Shown: positions 15,388-24,384, counted from the first letter of the stretch. The stretch is DNA of 27,277 nt from an uncultured Duncaniella sp. (GCA_910587165.1 CAJUKP010000027.1:1-27277); one strand, 5' to 3'. Notes: generated by a model from the letters alone, not told the origin. Translations and numbers: made by a program.

Positions 15388-15424
15388 ATTGTTTTCGATA
15401 TGTGTGTGTTGATAGAGGAGGGGA

Positions 15425-18400
15425 TTACTGTTGTCTCTGCTTGTCGATGATGCTGACGATGCGGTCGAAGTTGACACCCATGTCGGTGAGTTCGTCGACT
15501 ATCGGTGCGGGGTCGCCTCCGAGGTCGGCATAATCCTGGAGCAGATATACCATATAGTATGTCTCGATGTAGCGGTCGGTCTGCGGGAGGGTGGCATACT
15601 GCCAGGGGGAGAGGCTCTGATAGTATTTCACGTTTGCCCCGTAGCGGCGCAACTCGTTTTCGATCAGGCTGAGGGCACGTGCGGAGGCTTCCTTGTTGCC
15701 TGTGGCCATTCCGATGCGGCCGTAGATCTGCGCCATCTTCTGGGGAATCTGTATGGCGTAGGGTGAGGCTTCGGCAGGGAGCTTCTTCTCCATGAGCTGC
15801 ACAAGCTCGAGGGCCTTGGCATAGCGGTCGGCCTTGTATGCCTCAAGGGCAGCCTTGCCTTCGGAGTCCATCACGGTCGAGTCGGCGCGCTCGGCCATCA
15901 CAGCTTCATTGACGAGGGCTGTGGCGGCACTTAGGATGTATGAGCGGGTCGTGGTGACCATACGGCGCACGGTCTCGTCGAGATATACCTGGCCGGGTTC
16001 GGTGACATTCTCGAGGCCGCCCCAACGGAATTTCTCCGTAATGTTGCGGTAGGCTTTGTCGGTGTTGACCGCCGAGATGTCGTAGTCGGAATTCTCGGAG
16101 TTGTAGACCGGGGTGACCTCGTAGGCCATACCGGTCGAGCGCATATAGGGCTGGAGTCCGAGATAATATTCCGAGGGGACAGTCGATGCGAAGTAGATGG
16201 GACGGTCCCATCCGTTTTTGACGGATGTGGCGAGCATATCGAGAGAGAGCACCTGGCTGAGCGACATACCGCCACGGTCGCATCCGCGGTCGTTGTGCAT
16301 ATTGGCGTTGATGACGGTGTCTGCTGTGCGGGCTTCCTCGGGAGTGATGCGTCCGGCCTTGACAGCGGCCTCGACGTCAACCGGGATGAACATATTGGGA
16401 TATTTCATCATCGGCGCGCCCCACGAGTTCTGGCTTGACCGGGGGTCGTAGAGCTGACGGAGCGAGGCGTAGACGTTGGTCGCGGTGGTGTCCTCGTCGA
16501 CGGCGAAATAGTTGTAGTTCATGCGGTCGTAGGCATAGTCCTCGGGTTTGGCGAGGGTCTCGATGCCCGGAGCGTCGTAGGAGGGATGTTTCACCTGGTT
16601 GGCATACCAGTCGGTGGTGAGATAGGAGAGGTTGACCACTTTGACGTCGGTGCGGTGGCCCTCCACTTCCTGTGCATACCATAGGGGGAAGGTGTCATTG
16701 TCGCCGTTGGTGAAAATGATCGCGTTCTCGTCGAGCGAGTCGAGATAGTTCATTCCGAAGTCACGTGTGGTGTAGCGGCCTGAACGGTCATGGTCGTCCC
16801 ATGTCTGCGACACCATCTGGAGGGGAACGATGAGTCCGATCACCGCGGCGGCGATGGCGGCTGTCATGGAGTGGTCCTTCACGGTGGTTCCCGCCGCCGG
16901 TTTGCGCGGGGTGAGCAGGCTTCTGATGATCCACCAGAGTCCGGCTACGCCCATGCCGATCCAGATGGCGAATGCGTAGAATGACCCGGCGAAGGCATAG
17001 TCGCGCTCACGGGGCTGGGTGGGGGTCTGGTTGAGGTAGAGCACGATGGCTATGCCTGTCATGAAGAAGAGGAAGAATATGACCCAGAACTGTTCGATGC
17101 CACGTTTGGAGACGAATGCCTGCCATCCGAGACCTATGATGCCGAGGATGAGCGGGAGCATATAGAACACGTTGTGGCCGGCGTTGCCCTTCCCCTCGGA
17201 TGCGGGCAGGAGGCTCTGGTCGCCGAGGCGGGGATTGTCAATGAAGGGGATGCCGGAGATCCAGTTGCCGTGGTTTACCTCGCCGTTGCCCTGGATGTCG
17301 TTCTGGCGGCCGGCGAAATTCCACATGAAATAGCGCCAGTACATGTGGTTGAGCTGGTAGACCAGGAAGAATCTCAGGCTCTCACCCATGGTGGGTTTGA
17401 TGCGGTCGACGGTCTGGAGTGTGTTGCCGTCCTCGTCGACATACTGGGTGGCCTTGACGGGGTATCCTTTCAGCCCTCCGATCCAGTCGGAATAGGCCTG
17501 GGTGTGGAGGCCGCTGTAGATGCGGGGGAACAGCATATCCAGCTCGGGGTTCATGCGGTAGTTCTTCTTGTAGCCCACGAGATGATATTCATCTTTCTGG
17601 TCGGGAGAGGTCTTGGTCACCTTTGAGTAGATGGGAGCTCCGGGTTCGTAGATGGGGGTGAGCTGGCCTCCGTCGCCCACTTCGTAGACCACGCCGGAGT
17701 TGTGGGTCTGTCCGTAGAAGAGGGGTCGCTCGCCATACTGCTCGCGGTTGAGGTAGGAGGCGAGGGAGAACACGTTGTCGGGGGCGTTCTGGTTCATCGG
17801 CGGGTTGGCGTTGGAGCGAATGAGCAGCAGCGCGTAGCTCGAATATCCGATGAAGATCACAAATATGCTTGTGACAACGAGGTTGAGGATGCGCACGGGG
17901 AGCTTGCCGGCCTTGAAGAGGTAGACAAGCAGGGCTATCATGATGATGGCCGGGATCCACATACTGTCGCCGATGAAGGGGATGCCTGAGAGCAGGACGC
18001 TCAGGGCCACGCTCCAACGGATGCGGCTGATGCTGTCCTGGACATAGAGCTCGCGGATGGCCCAGATGAAGGTGCCGACGGCGAGGATGGCGTAGATGAG
18101 CACACCGGCGTTGTAGCTCATCCCGAGGGTGTTGACGCAGAACAGTTCGAAGTATTGCGACACTTCGATGAATCCCGGGACAAGACCGTAGAGAATCAGG
18201 CCCACGACGATGGCCGAGAGAGCCAGTGTGACGAGCGATCCCTTGGCGGTGGTGTTGTTCCAGAGGCGGTAGTAGACCACAAGTCCGATGGCCGGGATGC
18301 AGAGGAGGTTGAGCAGGTGGACGGCGATGGAGATGCCGATGACGTAGGCTATGAGCACGAGGTATTTGTCGCTGTGCGGACGGTCGGCGCGGTTCTCCCA

Positions 18401-18895
18401 CTTGAGGATGAGCCAGAAGACGAGCGCGGTACAGAACGACGAGAATGCATATACCTCACCCTCGACAGCCGAGAACCAGAATGTGTCGCTCCAGGTGTAG
18501 GCGAGGGCGCCGCATATACCCGAGGCGAAGATGACGAGCATCTGCACGGGGCTGACTGAGGTGGCGTCGTCGCTCACTATCAGGCGTCTGACGAGATGGG
18601 TGATGGTCCAGAACAGGAGCAGTATGGTGCCGGCGGAGAGGAGTGCCGACATGGCGTTGACCATGAGTGCGACCTTCGAGGGGTCGCCGAAAGCGAAGTT
18701 GACGAAGAATCGGGCGGCGAGCATGAAGATGGGGTTGCCCGGCGGGTGTCCGACTTCGAGTTTGTAACCCTGCGAGATGAACTCCGGGCAGTCCCAGAAG
18801 CTTGCGGTGGGCTCGAGAGTGAGCATATATGTCACTGTGGCTATGATGAAGCACAGCCAGCCCAGGGCATTGTTGAGAAAATTGTATCTTTTCAT
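15425..18895 (-). CDS. DUF2723 (TMEM260-like) GT-C membrane glycosyltransferase
   Basis: 1,156 residues from ATG 18895; the frame opens four codons earlier at a TTG. The N-terminal DUF2723 domain has about 10-12 membrane helices up to about residue 370, with SFWDCPEFISQGY (about 34-46) placing acidic residues in the first external loop, as in GT-C enzymes, followed by GHPPGNPIFML. A periplasmic stretch (about 370-580), four more helices (about 580-720) and a large soluble C-terminal domain (NGDNDTFPLWYAQEVEGHRTDV; helical tail like TPR/HEAT) follow. The human homologue TMEM260 is a protein O-mannosyltransferase, so O-glycosylation of exported proteins is likely. It starts 8 bases after trpS and ends 37 bases before pdxA. 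Confidence 0.85.
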   Translation of the reverse strand: MKRYNFLNNALGWLCFIIATVTYMLTLEPTASFWDCPEFISQGYKLEVGHPPGNPIFMLAARFFVNFAFGDPSKVALMVNAMSALLSAGTILLLFWTITHLVRRLIVSDDATSVSPVQMLVIFASGICGALAYTWSDTFWFSAVEGEVYAFSSFCTALVFWLILKWENRADRPHSDKYLVLIAYVIGISIAVHLLNLLCIPAIGLVVYYRLWNNTTAKGSLVTLALSAIVVGLILYGLVPGFIEVSQYFELFCVNTLGMSYNAGVLIYAILAVGTFIWAIRELYVQDSISRIRWSVALSVLLSGIPFIGDSMWIPAIIMIALLVYLFKAGKLPVRILNLVVTSIFVIFIGYSSYALLLIRSNANPPMNQNAPDNVFSLASYLNREQYGERPLFYGQTHNSGVVYEVGDGGQLTPIYEPGAPIYSKVTKTSPDQKDEYHLVGYKKNYRMNPELDMLFPRIYSGLHTQAYSDWIGGLKGYPVKATQYVDEDGNTLQTVDRIKPTMGESLRFFLVYQLNHMYWRYFMWNFAGRQNDIQGNGEVNHGNWISGIPFIDNPRLGDQSLLPASEGKGNAGHNVFYMLPLILGIIGLGWQAFVSKRGIEQFWVIFFLFFMTGIAIVLYLNQTPTQPRERDYAFAGSFYAFAIWIGMGVAGLWWIIRSLLTPRKPAAGTTVKDHSMTAAIAAAVIGLIVPLQMVSQTWDDHDRSGRYTTRDFGMNYLDSLDENAIIFTNGDNDTFPLWYAQEVEGHRTDVKVVNLSYLTTDWYANQVKHPSYDAPGIETLAKPEDYAYDRMNYNYFAVDEDTTATNVYASLRQLYDPRSSQNSWGAPMMKYPNMFIPVDVEAAVKAGRITPEEARTADTVINANMHNDRGCDRGGMSLSQVLSLDMLATSVKNGWDRPIYFASTVPSEYYLGLQPYMRSTGMAYEVTPVYNSENSDYDISAVNTDKAYRNITEKFRWGGLENVTEPGQVYLDETVRRMVTTTRSYILSAATALVNEAVMAERADSTVMDSEGKAALEAYKADRYAKALELVQLMEKKLPAEASPYAIQIPQKMAQIYGRIGMATGNKEASARALSLIENELRRYGANVKYYQSLSPWQYATLPQTDRYIETYYMVYLLQDYADLGGDPAPIVDELTDMGVNFDRIVSIIDKQRQQ

Positions 18896-18903
18896 TCCGG
18901 GAG

Positions 18904-19965
18904 TCAATAGAACTTGATGATACCCATCGCTTTTTTCACTTCGGCGAGTGTGCGGGCGGCGCGTTCGCGGGCTTTCTCGGCACCCTGGCGCACGACTTTA
19001 CCGATGTATGCCTCGTCGGCACGGATCTCGGCGTAGCGCTCACGGATGGGGGTGGTGACCTTGAGGATGTCTTCGGCGAGCTGTTTCTTCATGTCGCCAT
19101 AGCGTATCGAGCAGTCGGCGTATGCGTCGCGGTAGCTCTGCACGATCTCGGGGGCAGTGGTGAGCTCCATGAGTGTGAGCAGGTTCTGCACGGGTTCGGA
19201 TATGGGCTGGTTGGGGGTCTTGGGGCCCTCGTCGGTGACGGCGCGCATCACTTTCTTGCGGAGCACTTTCTCCTCGTCGGTGAGGTAGATGCAGTTGCCC
19301 TCGCTCTTGCCCATCTTTCCTGAGCCGTCGAGGCCGGGCACCTTGACGGCGTTGTGGCCGAAGTTGAAGTTTTCGGGTTCGGGGAAGATGTCGACGTTGT
19401 AGAATGAGTTGAAACGGCGGGCAAACCGGCGTGTCAGCTCGAGATGCTGTTCCTGGTCCTTGCCCACGGGTACCTTGCGGGCTTTCTGGATGAGGATGTC
19501 GACGGCCATGAGGGTGGGGTAGGTGAGCAGGCCGGCGTTGACACGCTTGTTGGAGTCGGATCCAACGAGCTGTTTCTCGATGTCCTCGTCGCTGTCGGCC
19601 GAGATGCCGAGCTGTTTGCGGGCCTTGTCCTTGAACGATGTTGTGCGGAGGAGCTCGCCGATGCCTACGTGCATATTGAGCAGCAGGTACATCTCGGATA
19701 TCTCGGGGACGTCGCTCTGGACGAAGATGGTGCACTTATCGGGGTCGACTCCCGCGGCCAGGTATTCGGCCAGGATGTTCCTGACGTTCTCGTGGAGCTC
19801 ACGGGGGTCGGGATTGGTGGTGAGAGCGTGAAGGTCGGCTATGAAGTAGTTGCAGTCGTAGTCATCCTGCATTTTGACAAAATTCCTCAGAGCTCCGTAG
19901 TAATTGCCCAAGTGAAGATTGCCTGTGGCACGGATGCCTGAGAGCACGATTTCTTTTTCGTTCAT
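18904..19965 (-). CDS. trpS: Tryptophanyl-tRNA synthetase
   Basis: 353-residue class I synthetase charging tRNA-Trp in the cytoplasm. The HIGH-type motif is GNLHLGNYYGAL (about 15-26), and the KMSKS-type loop is GKMGKSEGN (about 217-225), both as in bacterial TrpRS. DVPEISEMYLLLN and PVGKDQEQHLELTRRFARRFN are further family landmarks for tryptophan and ATP binding. Length fits the family. It is the first gene of the long minus-strand unit and has its own -7 box 22 bases upstream of the ATG. Confidence 0.97.
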   Translation of the reverse strand: MNEKEIVLSGIRATGNLHLGNYYGALRNFVKMQDDYDCNYFIADLHALTTNPDPRELHENVRNILAEYLAAGVDPDKCTIFVQSDVPEISEMYLLLNMHVGIGELLRTTSFKDKARKQLGISADSDEDIEKQLVGSDSNKRVNAGLLTYPTLMAVDILIQKARKVPVGKDQEQHLELTRRFARRFNSFYNVDIFPEPENFNFGHNAVKVPGLDGSGKMGKSEGNCIYLTDEEKVLRKKVMRAVTDEGPKTPNQPISEPVQNLLTLMELTTAPEIVQSYRDAYADCSIRYGDMKKQLAEDILKVTTPIRERYAEIRADEAYIGKVVRQGAEKARERAARTLAEVKKAMGIIKFY

Positions 19966-19987
19966 GATGAATAGGGTTATTTGGGGG

Positions 19988-19995
19988 CAAAGTTA
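19988..19995 (-). promoter_or_regulatory. -7 box (TAACTTTG on minus strand) for trpS unit
   Basis: The TAnnTTTG match on the minus strand ends 22 bases before the trpS ATG. No TTTG -33 box is evident. It is the only promoter-like signal I see for the ten co-directional genes down to 8927. Confidence 0.55.
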
Positions 19996-20088
19996 CTATT
20001 TTTTGCGGAAAGAACCCTCGATTGGTGAGTTAAAAAACGCTTGAATTACCGAACAGGAGAAGAGTTGCCTGCCCGGATAAAAATAACA

Positions 20089-20247
20089 GGTCAGGAAAAG
20101 GATACAAATGGACAAAAGAAAAAAAGGAACAGACGTTTTTTGGGGAGGCCTGTTCCTTTTTTTCTTATCCTTATTTTTTTATTTCCTTGTATAAAGAAAT
20201 TTTGTTTCTTTTTTTCTTTTGTCCATTTGTATCCTTTTCCCGGTAGG
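20089..20247. repeat. Long-inverted-repeat intergenic element, copy 2
   Basis: Arms at 20094-20131 and 20203-20240 match as reverse complements at 37 of 38 bases. The left terminus GGTCAGG is less well kept on the right (CCCGGTAGG). The right end abuts the stop codon of the WecA-like gene at 20248. The interior differs from copies 1, 3 and 5: it lacks the TCAGAT palindrome and has a second nested hairpin (GGAACAG...CTGTTCC, 20126-20156) followed by a T-run, which could terminate plus-strand transcription. Confidence 0.85.
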
Positions 20248-21351
20248 TCACGCTTCCTTGCGGGAGGCTATCTTTTTGCTGAGATATGCGTTGAATGCCA
20301 TCCAGAAGAGGATGTCGAGGATTACGATGAGGTTGATGTTGATCACCAGCGAGAGGGCGAGGTTGACGAGGGTAAAGAGGGCCGAGAGGGAGATGATGCT
20401 CACCATGGCTGCGCGCGGTTTCATGCCTGCGGCAAGGAACTTGTGGTGGATGTGGTTCTTGTCGGGGAGGAACGGTGATTTGTGGTGGCGGATGCGCACG
20501 ATGTAGACGCGGCACACGTCGAAGGCAGGGATGATGAGGGGGGAGAATGCCAGCACGACGGGGTTGAAGTCGACGGTGCTGTCGGCGGTGTGGGTGAAGA
20601 GTTTGGTGCCGAGCACGGCGAGAATGAGGCCGATGGTCAGCGATCCGGTGTCGCCCATGAAGATCTTGCTGTGTTTCTTGACGTCGCCGAACACATTGTA
20701 ATAGAAGAAGGGCACGAGCACTCCGAATGTGGCGAAGGAGATGATGGCGTAGGCATACTCGCCCAGCATGAAGAATGAGAGGCCGTAGATCACGGTGGCT
20801 ATCGAGCTGAGTCCGGAGGCCAGTCCGTCAATGCCGTCGATGAGGTTGATGGCGTTGATTATGAAGACGATGATTATGGCTGTGAAGGGCATACCCACCC
20901 ACGGCGACCATGATGTGATGCCGAGCACTCCGCCGAGGGTCGAGAACCAGCATCCGGCGGTGATGAGGAGCACGGCACAGATGATCTGTACCACGAATTT
21001 GGCCCTGTACTTGATGCCGATGAGGTCGTCGGCTATACCCACCAGATAGAGCATCTGGATGGAGCAGAAGCCGGCCATGAGGAGGATGGCGTGGCGATAG
21101 AAAGCTTCGGAGAACTGTGTGTTGCCCAGAATAATGTTGAGCCCGGCGAGCAGCACGATGGAAAGGAGTATCACCGGCTCGAAGGCTATGCCGCCGAGAC
21201 GGGGGATGAGACCCTTGTGGATCTTGCGTTCGTCAACCTCGTCGAACAGATTGCGACGATAGGCGATGAGAAGGATCTGCGGTATGAGAACACCTGCAAA
21301 AAGAACGCACAATGCAAATACTATCAGAGAGTTTATTATCCAATAAGTCAT
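20248..21351 (-). CDS. WecA/TagO/MraY-family polyprenyl-phosphate HexNAc-1-P transferase
   Basis: 367 residues with about 10-11 membrane helices. It transfers a sugar-1-phosphate from a UDP-HexNAc to undecaprenyl phosphate, the first step of lipid-linked glycan synthesis, on the cytoplasmic face. Family motifs: DEVDERKIHKGLIPRLGG (about 38-55), GIADDLIGIKYRAKF (about 104-118) with the Asp pair, NAINLIDGIDGLASG (about 165-179), GDTGSLTIG, and the PDKNHIHH loop that separates WecA/TagO types from MraY. It is monocistronic as far as I see and is a natural starter enzyme for a glycan finished by glycosyltransferases and a flippase such as those at 5537-8921, though the two loci are 11 kb apart. 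It ends against repeat copy 2. Confidence 0.9.
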   Translation of the reverse strand: MTYWIINSLIVFALCVLFAGVLIPQILLIAYRRNLFDEVDERKIHKGLIPRLGGIAFEPVILLSIVLLAGLNIILGNTQFSEAFYRHAILLMAGFCSIQMLYLVGIADDLIGIKYRAKFVVQIICAVLLITAGCWFSTLGGVLGITSWSPWVGMPFTAIIIVFIINAINLIDGIDGLASGLSSIATVIYGLSFFMLGEYAYAIISFATFGVLVPFFYYNVFGDVKKHSKIFMGDTGSLTIGLILAVLGTKLFTHTADSTVDFNPVVLAFSPLIIPAFDVCRVYIVRIRHHKSPFLPDKNHIHHKFLAAGMKPRAAMVSIISLSALFTLVNLALSLVININLIVILDILFWMAFNAYLSKKIASRKEA

Positions 21352-21382
21352 GATGGTGTGATGATAGGATCTATGTCTGTAT

Positions 21383-21429
21383 CCCGGTCAGGCGGGGCTT
21401 TATGGTTTGGCCCGGCGGAAATGACCGGG
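21383..21429 (-). promoter_or_regulatory. Stem-loop in the long leader of the WecA-like gene
   Basis: An 8-bp inverted repeat (CCCGGTCA / TGACCGGG) encloses an inner GGGC/GCCC pair, 32 bases upstream of the ATG in a predicted leader of about 180 bases. It has no T-run, so it is not a simple terminator. A role in translation control is only a guess. The CCGGTCAGG at its edge resembles the terminus of the long-inverted-repeat element. Confidence 0.35.
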
Positions 21430-21536
21430 AAGGTTAAACGGACGATTCGGTAAACGGCATGGAGAGACTGCTGTGTCCGGAATTGTTTGTAGTCAGCGGA
21501 TGTGGAGAGTGTGTGTGGCATCCGGCGCACACATTG

Positions 21537-21568
21537 CAAAGGTAATAACATTCAGTTAAAAAAACAAA
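21537..21568 (-). promoter_or_regulatory. Promoter for the WecA-like gene (minus strand)
   Basis: On the minus strand, a -33 TTTG (21565-21568) is followed after 20 bases by the -7 box TACCTTTG (21537-21544). This is a full match to the Bacteroidota promoter. The mRNA leader would be about 180 bases. Confidence 0.65.
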
Positions 21569-21661
21569 ATCATCCGCATTTTTTTGGAAACACGCCATTG
21601 TTAACTAATGATAATTTCACTTAAATTGGGTAAAAGGCAGCATGATTATTATTAAATATGC

Positions 21662-21669
21662 TACTTTTG
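21662..21669 (+). promoter_or_regulatory. -7 box (TACTTTTG) for ferritin
   Basis: A TAnnTTTG match 44 bases before the ferritin ATG in an AT-rich region. No -33 TTTG at normal spacing. The 362-base gap 21352-21713 holds this, the divergent WecA-type promoter and the leader stem-loop; no further gene is seen. Confidence 0.5.
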
Positions 21670-21713
21670 CGTGTTATAAACGTTAGAAAAACCTAATTAA
21701 ATGTTTTAAAAAT

Positions 21714-22229
21714 ATGTTGAACAACAAAATCCAGGACGCTCTCAACGCCCAGATCAACGCTGAATTCTACAGCGCCTATCTCTATCTCTCGATGAGTGCA
21801 CATTTTGAGTCGGCCGGTCTTCCCGGTATCGCCAACTGGTTCAAGGTGCAGTTTCAGGAGGAGCAGGCTCATGCCACCATCTTCATGAACTACATCCATC
21901 AGCGTGGCGGACGTGTCGTGCTCCAGGCCATCGACGCTGTGCCCACCGAGTGGGCCGGTGCAGCCGATGCTTTCCGTGCCACCCTCGAGCATGAGCAGAA
22001 GGTGACAGCCTCCATCAACGCCATCTACCGTCTGGCTCACGATGAGCAGGACTATGCCACCCGCGACCGTCTCAACTGGTTTGTGAGCGAGCAGGTTGAG
22101 GAGGAGGACAACTGCCGTCAGCTCATCGACAAGCTCACCCTTATCGGCGACAACGGCATGGGTCTCTATATGATTGACCGCGAGCTCGCCGGCCGCACCT
22201 ACGTGGCTCCCTCGCCCCTCGCCGAGTAA
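21714..22229 (+). CDS. ftnA: Non-haem ferritin
   Basis: 171 residues, the length of bacterial FtnA. It forms a 24-subunit iron-storage shell that oxidises and stores Fe(II). The four-helix bundle shows the ferroxidase ligands: Glu of INAEFYSAYLYL (about 15-26), the EEQAHA segment (about 49-54) with Glu and His, a Glu of the LEHEQKV helix (about 92-98), and Gln/Glu in SEQVEEEDNCRQL (about 124-136). The start is the ATG beginning MLNNKIQDALNAQ, typical of the family; the ATG at 21701 is followed at once by a stop. Monocistronic, followed by repeat copy 3. Oxygen or iron regulation is known for the family, but I see no Fur-like site I can defend. Confidence 0.95.
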   Translation: MLNNKIQDALNAQINAEFYSAYLYLSMSAHFESAGLPGIANWFKVQFQEEQAHATIFMNYIHQRGGRVVLQAIDAVPTEWAGAADAFRATLEHEQKVTASINAIYRLAHDEQDYATRDRLNWFVSEQVEEEDNCRQLIDKLTLIGDNGMGLYMIDRELAGRTYVAPSPLAE

Positions 22230-22243
22230 CCTACCTATCAGGA

Positions 22244-22406
22244 AGTTACCGATCAGGATAAGGGTACAAAAGAACAAAAGGACAAAAGAAACAGATTTTT
22301 ATTTTTTGTTCAGATATTATCAGATTGATTATCTGACTCAAAAAAATTAAAAAATCTGTTTCTTTTGTCCTTTTGTTCTTTTGTACCCTTGTCCTGATAG
22401 TTAACT
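22244..22406. repeat. Long-inverted-repeat intergenic element, copy 3
   Basis: The clearest copy: arms 22244-22300 and 22350-22406 match at 54 of 57 bases. The loop holds the TCAGAT...ATCTGA small palindrome (about 22310-22337). It fills the gap between the convergent ferritin and phosphoglucomutase genes, starting 15 bases after one stop and ending 1 base from the other, so it may serve as a bidirectional terminator. The termini read AGTTAC/AGTTAA then NATCAGGA. Confidence 0.9.
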
Positions 22407-22407
22407 C

Positions 22408-24156
22408 TTAGATTCCGAGATCTTTCTTGAGGGCCTCGATCTTGTCGTGGGCGGCTGCCTGGCAGGCGTTGTAGTCCTCGGGTTTCGACATGGGGATGTG
22501 TACCTCCATGTAGAACTTGATCTTAGGCTCGGTGCCTGAGGGGCGGATGGAGATCTTGGAGTTGTCGGCGGTGAAATACTGCAGCACGTTGGATGTGCAG
22601 GGGAAGTCGAGTTTCTCTACCTTGCCGTCGGCCACGTGGGTCTCGTTGAGCGAGTCGTAGTCCTTGATCACCTCCACGGGGCTGCCGGCGAGGGTCTTGG
22701 GAGGATTCTCGCGGAAGCACTTCATCATGGCCTGGATCTCCTCGGCGCCGCTCTTGCCGGGACGCACTACGGATACGCCCACCTCGTGGCTGTAGCCATA
22801 CTTCATGTAGATGTCGACGAGCATACCCTGGAAGTCCTGACCCTTCTCCATGGCCCATGCGCAGGCCTCGGCGAGAAGCGAGCAGGCGCTGACGGCGTCT
22901 TTGTCGCGGGCGAATGTCTCGGCCAGGAAGCCATAGCTCTCCTCGCCGCCGCCGAGATAGCGGAGCACGTCCTCGTTGTCGCGGATCACGGCGGCGATCC
23001 ACTTGAAGCCGGTATAGCAGTCGAACATACGGACGTTGTTGGCGTCGCAGATGCTCTTGATGGTCTCGGTGGTCACGATGGTCTTGACGGCGAATTCGTT
23101 GCCCTTTATGCGGCCGAGCTCGCGGTTGCGCTCAATGAGATAGTTGAGCAGGATCATGACGATCTGGTTGCCGTTGAGGAGCACATATTCTCCGTTGTTG
23201 TCGCGGATCACGCAGCCCACGCGGTCGGCGTCGGGGTCGGAGGCCATCACGATGTCGGCGCCCACTTCCTTGGCTTTCGCGATTGCCATTGCCATGGCCG
23301 GGGGATTTTCGGGGTTGGGCGACTCAACGGTGGGGAAGTCTCCGCTGGGCACGTCCTGCTCGGGCACGTGGATGATGTTGCGGAAGCCGTAGTTGGCCAG
23401 TGAATCGGGGATGAGTTTCACGCCGGTTCCGTGGATGGGGGTGTAGACAATCTTCATGTCCTTGTGGCGCTCGATGGCCTCGGGGCTCAGCGAGAGACCC
23501 TTGATGGCTTCGAGATACACCTTGTCGACCTCGGGGCCGACGATCTGGATCTTCGACTTGTCGCCCTGGAATTTGATCTCGCTCACGCTCTTGATGCGGT
23601 TGACGTGGTCGATGATGTTGACGTCGTGGGGGGCGATGATCTGGGCGCCGTCTTCCCAATATGCCTTGTATCCGTTGTAGATCTTGGGGTTGTGGGATGC
23701 GGTGATGTTCACGCCGCTCTGGCATCCGAAGTGGCGGATGGCGAATGAGAGCTCGGGGGTGGGACGGAAGCCGTCGAAGAGATACACCTTAATGCCGTTG
23801 GCTGAGAAAATGTCGGCCACAGTCTCGGCAAACTTGCGTGAGTTGTTGCGCACGTCATGGCCCACAGCCACGCTGATCTCGGGGAGATCCTTGAAGGCTT
23901 CCTTGAGATAGTTGGCGAGGCCCTGGGTGGCGGCACCCACGGTGTAGATGTTCATGCGGTTGGTGCCGGCGCCCATGATGCCGCGCAGACCGCCGGTGCC
24001 GAACTCGAGCTGACGGTAGAAGCTCTCGATGAGCTCGGTCTTATCCTCGGCGTCGAGCATACGCTGCACTTCGGCACGGGTCTCGGCGTCATATTCGTCG
24101 CCAAGCCATTGTTGGGCTTTGGCGGTCACTTCTTTCAATAACTGGTCGTTTTCCAT
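22408..24156 (-). CDS. Phosphoglucomutase/phosphomannomutase (alpha-D-phosphohexomutase)
   Basis: 582 residues, the length of PgcA-type enzymes. It interconverts hexose-1- and hexose-6-phosphates in the cytoplasm and feeds nucleotide-sugar synthesis. Four domain motifs: TGGLRGIMGAGTNRMN (about 52-67), the phosphoserine loop NITASHNPKIYNGYKAYW (about 150-167), the metal-binding loop SDPDADRVG (about 310-318), the sugar-binding loop GGGEESYGF (about 404-412) and the phosphate-binding RPSGTEPKIKFY (about 538-549). All catalytic residues are present. It has its own promoter. Confidence 0.95.
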   Translation of the reverse strand: MENDQLLKEVTAKAQQWLGDEYDAETRAEVQRMLDAEDKTELIESFYRQLEFGTGGLRGIMGAGTNRMNIYTVGAATQGLANYLKEAFKDLPEISVAVGHDVRNNSRKFAETVADIFSANGIKVYLFDGFRPTPELSFAIRHFGCQSGVNITASHNPKIYNGYKAYWEDGAQIIAPHDVNIIDHVNRIKSVSEIKFQGDKSKIQIVGPEVDKVYLEAIKGLSLSPEAIERHKDMKIVYTPIHGTGVKLIPDSLANYGFRNIIHVPEQDVPSGDFPTVESPNPENPPAMAMAIAKAKEVGADIVMASDPDADRVGCVIRDNNGEYVLLNGNQIVMILLNYLIERNRELGRIKGNEFAVKTIVTTETIKSICDANNVRMFDCYTGFKWIAAVIRDNEDVLRYLGGGEESYGFLAETFARDKDAVSACSLLAEACAWAMEKGQDFQGMLVDIYMKYGYSHEVGVSVVRPGKSGAEEIQAMMKCFRENPPKTLAGSPVEVIKDYDSLNETHVADGKVEKLDFPCTSNVLQYFTADNSKISIRPSGTEPKIKFYMEVHIPMSKPEDYNACQAAAHDKIEALKKDLGI

Positions 24157-24214
24157 CTTCTTAGAAGTAAGTCGTTATATATTGTTAGTTAATTAGAATT
24201 GATTCTCGTTCAGG

Positions 24215-24245
24215 CAAAGATACAATCATTTGGCTTAAAAACAAA
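24215..24245 (-). promoter_or_regulatory. Promoter for phosphohexomutase gene (minus strand)
   Basis: On the minus strand, a -33 TTTG (24242-24245) and -7 TATCTTTG (24215-24222) are separated by 19 bases. The box is 58 bases upstream of the ATG. Confidence 0.7.
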
Positions 24246-24310
24246 ATAAGCGGTGAGAAATTTGAAAAAAGAAAGTTAATGTTACTTATCGGGATAAGGA
24301 GTTACCGGGA

Positions 24311-24384
24311 AGTTACCGGCCAGGATAAAGGTACAGAAGACCATAAGGACAGAAGAAACAGATTTCTTTTTTCTGGTTCAATAT
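24311..24384. repeat. Half copy of the long-inverted-repeat element (copy 4)
   Basis: The left arm only: AGTTACCGGCCAGGATAAAG then the purine-rich arm to AGAAACAGATTT. It is diverged (ACAGAAGACC in place of ACAAAAGAAC). No matching right arm is found down to 25381. The sequence runs directly into the nested-palindrome block at 24387. The terminal GTTACCGG is partly duplicated at 24301-24308. Confidence 0.7.

Noticed and set aside
22636..23403. Plus-strand open frame of 255 codons opposite the phosphohexomutase gene
   Set aside because: The opposite strand encodes every catalytic loop of the mutase; this frame has no recognisable domain.
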